Assembly (NCBI GenBank): GCA_049694275.1 | Contig: JBAVQS010000220.1 | Span: 1-9,445 of the forward strand | Direction: 5' to 3' | Origin: JBAVQS01 sp049694275 | GTDB taxonomy: Bacteria; Chloroflexota; Anaerolineae; UBA4142; SHND01 | Length of the DNA stretch: 9,445 nt | Shown: one piece after another, positions 6,510-9,445 of the stretch | Numbering within the stretch: the stretch's first letter is position 1 | Layout: every line of letters starts with the position of its first letter | The notes under the pieces: generated by a model | The model's database searches: none | What the model was told of the DNA's origin: nothing | Seen by the model: only the letters and a program-made list of their open reading frames with translations | Program-made: the position numbers and the translations under genes

Positions 6510-8294
6510 ATGTACAAAACTCGAAACTGCGGCGAACTGCGCCGCCAGGATGTGGGATTGACGGTGACGCTGGCCGGCTGGGTGCATCGCCGCCGCGATC
6601 ACGGTGGACTGATTTTTATTGATTTGCGAGATCGCTGGGGGATTACCCAGGTGGTGCTGAACCCGGCGACTGCCCCGGAGGCGCACGCGATTGCCAGCGG
6701 TGTGCGCGCAGAGTTTGTTCTGCAGGTCGAGGGGGTAGTCGAAGCGCGCCCGGCCGGCCAGGAGAACCCAGAGATCCAAACGGGCGAGGTCGAGACGCTG
6801 GCCCAACGGGTGCAGGTGCTGAATCCGGCCAAAGTGCCGCCGTTTATTATTAACAAGGACGACGCCGTCGACGAGTCACTGCGGTTGACGTATCGCTATC
6901 TCGACCTGCGGCGCGAACGGATGCAGCGGAACCTGATCTTGCGACACAAGGTGATCAAGTTCATGCGCGACTGGCTCGACGCGCAGGGCTTTATCGAGGT
7001 CGAGACGCCGATTCTGACCAAGAGCACACCGGAAGGCGCGCGGGATTATCTCGTGCCGAGCCGTGTCCAGCCGGGCCAGTTTTACGCGCTGCCACAGTCG
7101 CCCCAGCAGTTCAAGCAGTTGCTGATGGTCGCGGGTTTTGAGAAATATTTCCAGATCGCGCGCTGCATGCGAGACGAAGACCTGCGCGCCGACCGGCAGC
7201 CGGAATTTACCCAGCTCGATATCGAAATGGCATTCGTCGAACAAGAGGATATTCTCCAGACGGTCGAATCGCTGTTTATCGAGCTGGTTCACACGCTCGC
7301 CCCGGAGAAAAAGATGCAGACGCCCTGGTTGCGGCTGACCTATGCCGAAGCCATGTCGAAATATGGGAGCGACAAGCCCGATTTGCGTTATGGTTTGGAA
7401 CTTGTCGACATAACCGATCTGGCGAAGGATTCCGGGTTTGGCGTTTTCGCCAATACGGCCAAGGGGGGCGGCCAGGTCAAGGGCCTGCGTATTCCGGGCG
7501 TCGGGCATTATACGCGGGCGCAGCTCGACGAACTGACCGAATTTGCAAAGGGCAAAGGGGCCAGGGGGCTCGTCACGCTTGCGGTCGAAGGGGAGGGGCT
7601 GAAGGGGCCTGCCGCAAAATTCCTTTCGCCGGCGGAGGTTGCTGCGCTCAAGACGCGACTGGGGGCTGCGCCAGGGGATTTGCTGCTCTTTGTCGCCGAC
7701 AAGCCGAAGGTGGTTGCGGATACGCTCGGCGCACTGCGGCGCGAGTTTGCCGCGCGGCTTGAACTGGCCGATCCGAATACACTGGCGCTCGCGTGGGTCG
7801 TCGATTTTCCGCTGTTCGAGTGGAATGAGGAGGAAGGGCGCTGGGACGCGATGCACCACCTTTTCACCTCAGCCAAGCCCGAGGACGAGCCGTTGCTCGA
7901 AACGGACCCGGGCAAGGTGCGGTCAAACTCGTACGACATGGTGTGCAACGGGATGGAACTGGCGAGCGGGAGCATTCGTATCCATCGCCGCGACATGCAG
8001 CAGCGAATTTTCGACCTGCTCAAAATTAGCCCCGAGAAACAGCGGACGCGTTTCGGGCATATGCTGGATGCATTCGAGTACGGAGCGCCGCCGCACGGTG
8101 GGATTGCGCCGGGTATTGACCGCTTCGTCGCCATTCTGGCGGGGGAGGACAGCATCCGCGACGTGATAGCATTCCCCAAGACGCAAGGGGCCGAAGACTT
8201 GATGATGAGCGCCCCATCCGACGTGGATCAAGACCAACTGCAATTACTACACCTGGCAGTCGTCCATCCACCGGCCGGTGAGAAAAAGAAATGA
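6510..8294 (+). CDS. aspS: Aspartyl-tRNA synthetase, probably non-discriminating (Asp/Asn)
   Basis: 594-residue class IIb synthetase that charges tRNA with aspartate in the cytoplasm. The N-terminal OB-fold (about 1-105, LAGWVHRRRDHGGLIFIDL) reads the anticodon. Class II motif 1 lies at about 146-169, motif 2 at about 214-240 (ARCMRDEDLRADRQPEFTQ, Arg221), and motif 3 near 535 (GIDRFVAIL, Arg538). The bacterial GAD insertion spans roughly 290-430, so length and layout are those of the bacterial type. His31 (E. coli has Leu in RRRDLG) and Gly83 in ARPAGQEN resemble non-discriminating enzymes such as that of Pseudomonas aeruginosa, which also charge tRNA-Asn with aspartate for later amidation by GatCAB. 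That assignment is inferred. ATG has GGGAG upstream. The gene has its own promoter and terminator, so it is transcribed alone. Confidence 0.97.
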   Translation: MYKTRNCGELRRQDVGLTVTLAGWVHRRRDHGGLIFIDLRDRWGITQVVLNPATAPEAHAIASGVRAEFVLQVEGVVEARPAGQENPEIQTGEVETLAQRVQVLNPAKVPPFIINKDDAVDESLRLTYRYLDLRRERMQRNLILRHKVIKFMRDWLDAQGFIEVETPILTKSTPEGARDYLVPSRVQPGQFYALPQSPQQFKQLLMVAGFEKYFQIARCMRDEDLRADRQPEFTQLDIEMAFVEQEDILQTVESLFIELVHTLAPEKKMQTPWLRLTYAEAMSKYGSDKPDLRYGLELVDITDLAKDSGFGVFANTAKGGGQVKGLRIPGVGHYTRAQLDELTEFAKGKGARGLVTLAVEGEGLKGPAAKFLSPAEVAALKTRLGAAPGDLLLFVADKPKVVADTLGALRREFAARLELADPNTLALAWVVDFPLFEWNEEEGRWDAMHHLFTSAKPEDEPLLETDPGKVRSNSYDMVCNGMELASGSIRIHRRDMQQRIFDLLKISPEKQRTRFGHMLDAFEYGAPPHGGIAPGIDRFVAILAGEDSIRDVIAFPKTQGAEDLMMSAPSDVDQDQLQLLHLAVVHPPAGEKKK

Positions 8295-8300
8295 AAAACA

Positions 8301-8333
8301 AGAATCCACGCTTTCACGGCGTGGATTCTCTTT
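8301..8333 (+). terminator. Intrinsic terminator of aspS
   Basis: AGAATCCACGC (8301-8311) pairs perfectly with GCGTGGATTCT (8319-8329) around a 7-nt loop, starting 7 nt after the aspS stop and preceded by an A-rich stretch. Only CTTT follows, so the T-tract is short, but the 11-bp stem is strong. Confidence 0.8.
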
Positions 8334-8384
8334 GCGATAAAACTTTAAGGTCATTGCGCCGCGCGAGACGTCGGGAGTAAAGAT

Positions 8385-8416
8385 ATTCGTCACGCGCCGG
8401 GCCGCGCGTGACGAAT
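8385..8416. repeat. Perfect 13-bp inverted repeat upstream of the RNA promoter
   Basis: ATTCGTCACGCGC (8385-8397) and its exact reverse complement (8404-8416) flank a CGGGCC loop. It ends 8 bp before the TTGACA hexamer at 8425. It has no T-tract on the plus strand, so it is not an ordinary terminator for aspS, which already has one. It may be a binding site for a dimeric regulator or a DNA cruciform; function unknown. Confidence 0.75.
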
Positions 8417-8424
8417 GGTTGCGC

Positions 8425-8452
8425 TTGACACCGGTACAGATTGTGCTAGTAT
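8425..8452 (+). promoter_or_regulatory. Strong sigma70-type promoter of the structured RNA
   Basis: Consensus -35 TTGACA (8425-8430), 16-bp spacer, and extended -10 TGC-TAGTAT (8444-8452). Predicted transcription start about 8459. No coding frame with a plausible start follows on this strand, which fits a noncoding RNA gene. Confidence 0.7.
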
Positions 8453-8458
8453 TTTTCT

Positions 8459-8675
8459 AGCCCTGCGGTGTACGTGATGCGAGTGTGGAGTTTGATCCAA
8501 CACTGTTACGTAGGGAGCTGTTTCCGCGGAGGATACTCTTCCATCCGAAAGGATGGGGTTATCTGAAGGGCTAGGCTACCCAACCTGCGAGAGCGGGTTC
8601 ACAATCTCAATCGCACACGGCACGGCGGGGAAGCAGTACTCAAATGGACGGGATTCTCTCTCCCGTCCGTTTTTG
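8459..8675 (+). ncRNA. Structured small RNA, candidate 6S RNA (ssrS)
   Basis: About 215 nt between a consensus promoter and a strong terminator. By hand it folds into a rod. The outer stem pairs CTGC 8463-8466 with GCAG 8633-8636, GTG 8468-8470 with CAC 8621-8623, and CGTG-a-TGCGA 8473-8482 with TCGCACACG 8611-8619. A large central region carries one small hairpin on each strand (8483-8503 on the 5' side; 8582-8599 with a GAGA loop on the 3' side). The apical arm pairs 8510-8513/8576-8579, 8516-8518/8570-8572, 8521-8524/8565-8568, 8532-8535/8560-8563 and CCATCC-GAAA-GGATGG at 8541-8556. A rod with a central bubble, side hairpins and this size is the architecture of 6S RNA, which mimics an open promoter and sequesters sigma70 RNA polymerase. 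The 5' CCCTGCGGTG is also 6S-like. The assignment rests on architecture and recall, not on a covariance search. No SRP, tmRNA or RNase P signature was seen. Confidence 0.55.
8646..8674 (+). terminator. Intrinsic terminator of the structured RNA
   Basis: GGACGGGA (8646-8653) pairs perfectly with TCCCGTCC (8661-8668) around a 7-nt loop and is followed by GTTTTTGTTT. The stem can extend outward through a G-U pair into AAA/TTT. It abuts the end of the convergent SET gene, whose stop codon (8677-8679) lies at the edge of the T-tract. Confidence 0.9.
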
Positions 8676-8676
8676 T

Positions 8677-9201
8677 TTAGCCTTTGTTTTGTGTGCGCAG
8701 CTTGTCGATACGCCGCTGGAGATAGGGCATAAAGTGGCCGTGATAGCGTTCCCAGAGTTCGGGGATTTGCCAGTCGATCCCGCGGACGAACCGGCGACAG
8801 TTGGATGCGCCGCATTCACACTCGAATTCGTCATAGTCCGTCCCGTCGCAGGTGGCATAGTCAAAACAGATCTCTTCGTTCGGCGCAATCTCGCGCAGCG
8901 CGACGAGAACGATTTGACCGGAGAGGCCGGCGTTGGGATTGCAGGAATGATTGAAATAATCAGCGGGCTCGGGACTCGCGCCGGCGAGATAGTGCTCCTC
9001 CTCAACCTGCATTGAGAGTCGACGAATCTCGGGCGGCAATTGCTCAATCTGGGCGCGGCTCATGATCTGACCGCCCCATACCGAGATCACTTCGTCCCTG
9101 GCGATGGTCTGATTGGAATACACTCCGTTGTGTCCGTGGCCTTTGGCGCGCACTTCACATTTGGGAGAGAGATAGGAAACGGTTGGCGTGGTAATTTGCA
9201 T
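8677..9201 (-). CDS. SET-domain protein, putative protein-lysine methyltransferase
   Basis: 174 residues, almost only a SET domain with a post-SET tail. SET proteins transfer methyl groups from SAM to lysine side chains. Visible elements are the N-terminal KGHGHNGVYSNQTI and GEVI-like RDEVISVWGG (19-44), the pseudoknot motif NHSCNPN (84-90) that binds SAM, and EEICFDYA (109-116) with the likely catalytic Tyr115. Post-SET cysteines C128-x-C130-x4-C135, together with Cys87, could bind the zinc seen in eukaryotic SET enzymes. The usual post-SET is kept although the protein is very short and lacks pre-SET or other domains. The ATG has a strong GGAGGT 4 nt upstream. It is a single gene, converging on the RNA locus. 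The target is unknown; ribosomal, nucleoid or surface proteins are possible. A candidate minus-strand extended -10 (TGT-TAAAAT, 9296-9304) is weak. Confidence 0.88.
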   Translation of the reverse strand: MQITTPTVSYLSPKCEVRAKGHGHNGVYSNQTIARDEVISVWGGQIMSRAQIEQLPPEIRRLSMQVEEEHYLAGASPEPADYFNHSCNPNAGLSGQIVLVALREIAPNEEICFDYATCDGTDYDEFECECGASNCRRFVRGIDWQIPELWERYHGHFMPYLQRRIDKLRTQNKG

Positions 9202-9258
9202 TTTGACCTCCGGGGTTTGCCGAATGATTGGGGCAGATTTCGCTCCCTAAAAAGGCGC

Positions 9259-9288
9259 TTGACCTGCCCATAGGTTTTGTGCTACACT
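9259..9288 (+). promoter_or_regulatory. Sigma70-type promoter for the gene at the window end
   Basis: TTGACC (9259-9264, 5 of 6), an 18-bp spacer, then extended -10 TGC-TACACT (9280-9288, hexamer 4 of 6). Its flanks (GCGCTTGAC and TTGTGCTA) match those of the RNA promoter at 8425. Transcription would start at about 9295 and leave a leader of about 107 nt before the ATG at 9402. The leader holds an AT-rich TTTTAA/TTAAAA repeat (9297-9318) and a GGCGC/GCGCC stem (about 9319-9334). Confidence 0.55.
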
Positions 9289-9401
9289 TGCGCAGATTTT
9301 AACAGATTTTTATTAAAAGGCGCAGCGTCGCGCCGGGCGTGATTCGTGAAGGACGCGCTGTCTCAATTCGAAATAGGAAAGGACCGACCAAGTCTTTTAT
9401 T

Positions 9402-9445
9402 ATGCGGAAAGAACGTGTTACCGAGAACATCTTTGTTTTTCAGAG
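9402..9445 (+). CDS. Start of a truncated gene, possibly MBL-fold hydrolase
   Basis: An ATG opens a frame that stays open to the window end, encoding MRKERVTENIFVFQ. This opening resembles the N-terminus of metallo-beta-lactamase-fold hydrolases (xERVTxNIYVF-type starts), but 14 residues cannot settle it. It lies about 107 nt after a predicted transcription start. An AGGAAAGGA stretch (9375-9383) is about 18 nt upstream, too far for an ideal ribosome site, so the start may be leader-dependent in some other way. The rest of the gene is outside the window. Confidence 0.45.
   Translation, partial: MRKERVTENIFVFQ

Noticed and set aside
6876..7859. Minus-strand open frame of 327 codons opposite aspS
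   Set aside because: It is the complement of a full-length aspS with all class II motifs and has no recognisable domain.
8459..8640. SRP RNA, tmRNA, RNase P RNA or a known riboswitch at the structured RNA locus
   Set aside because: I looked for the conserved SRP GGAA-type loop block, tmRNA ends and resume frame, RNase P core, and B12, TPP, SAM, FMN, glycine and c-di-AMP consensus pieces and found none; the next gene on this strand is also beyond a terminator.
8644..9015. Plus-strand open frame of 123 codons opposite the SET gene
   Set aside because: It begins inside the RNA terminator, has no ribosome site, and the minus strand encodes clear SET motifs.
1..9445. CRISPR array, transposon, phage or defence system
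   Set aside because: No regularly spaced repeats, transposase, integrase, nuclease or toxin motifs, and no terminal repeats were seen.

Overview
The window looks like a GC-rich (roughly 60%) bacterial chromosome segment with ordinary, tightly packed genes. Clues to the lineage are the ScpA condensin subunit, a long bacterial-type aspartyl-tRNA synthetase with residues typical of the non-discriminating form, a GT4 glycosyltransferase of the TKCxVKLxDLxAAG subtype, and several promoters with strong TATAAT boxes very close to start codons. These fit Chloroflexota or a similar deep-branching phylum. This is an impression from family style, not a proven assignment. No insertion sequence, phage gene, CRISPR array, tRNA or rRNA is visible.

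Layout. From 14 to 2866, two minus-strand genes form an apparent operon: a polytopic membrane protein with a GAF and a class III adenylyl cyclase domain, then a class I SAM-dependent methyltransferase 15 nt downstream. From 3006 to 4193 a plus-strand GT4 glycosyltransferase is transcribed divergently from the cyclase and appears leaderless. It converges on scpA (minus, 4208-4984), with a palindrome between the two stop codons. scpA starts at a GTG just beside an extended -10 box. Divergent from it is an ABC ATPase of the LolD/MacB/FtsE type (5050-5712), which overlaps by 7 nt an M50 site-2-protease-like membrane peptidase (5706-6437). aspS follows (6510-8294) with its own promoter and a strong intrinsic terminator.

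The stretch 8295-8676 has no protein gene but is densely structured. It holds the aspS terminator, a perfect 13-bp inverted repeat, a TTGACA/extended -10 promoter, an RNA of about 215 nt that folds into a rod with a central bubble, and a second strong terminator. The RNA architecture resembles 6S RNA (ssrS), the sigma70-RNA polymerase decoy; this is the most interesting item in the window. Beyond it, a compact minus-strand SET-domain protein (8677-9201) is followed by a plus-strand promoter at 9259-9288 with the same style as the RNA promoter. It probably drives a gene that begins at 9402 and runs off the window end.

The genes do not form one pathway. They are housekeeping functions (chromosome condensation, translation, global transcription control), signalling (cAMP) and envelope functions (glycosyl transfer, ABC transport, intramembrane proteolysis). 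I found no convincing new multi-gene system. The best leads are the 6S-like RNA locus, the G8 tract in the glycosyltransferase promoter, the leaderless starts and the small bacterial SET protein.
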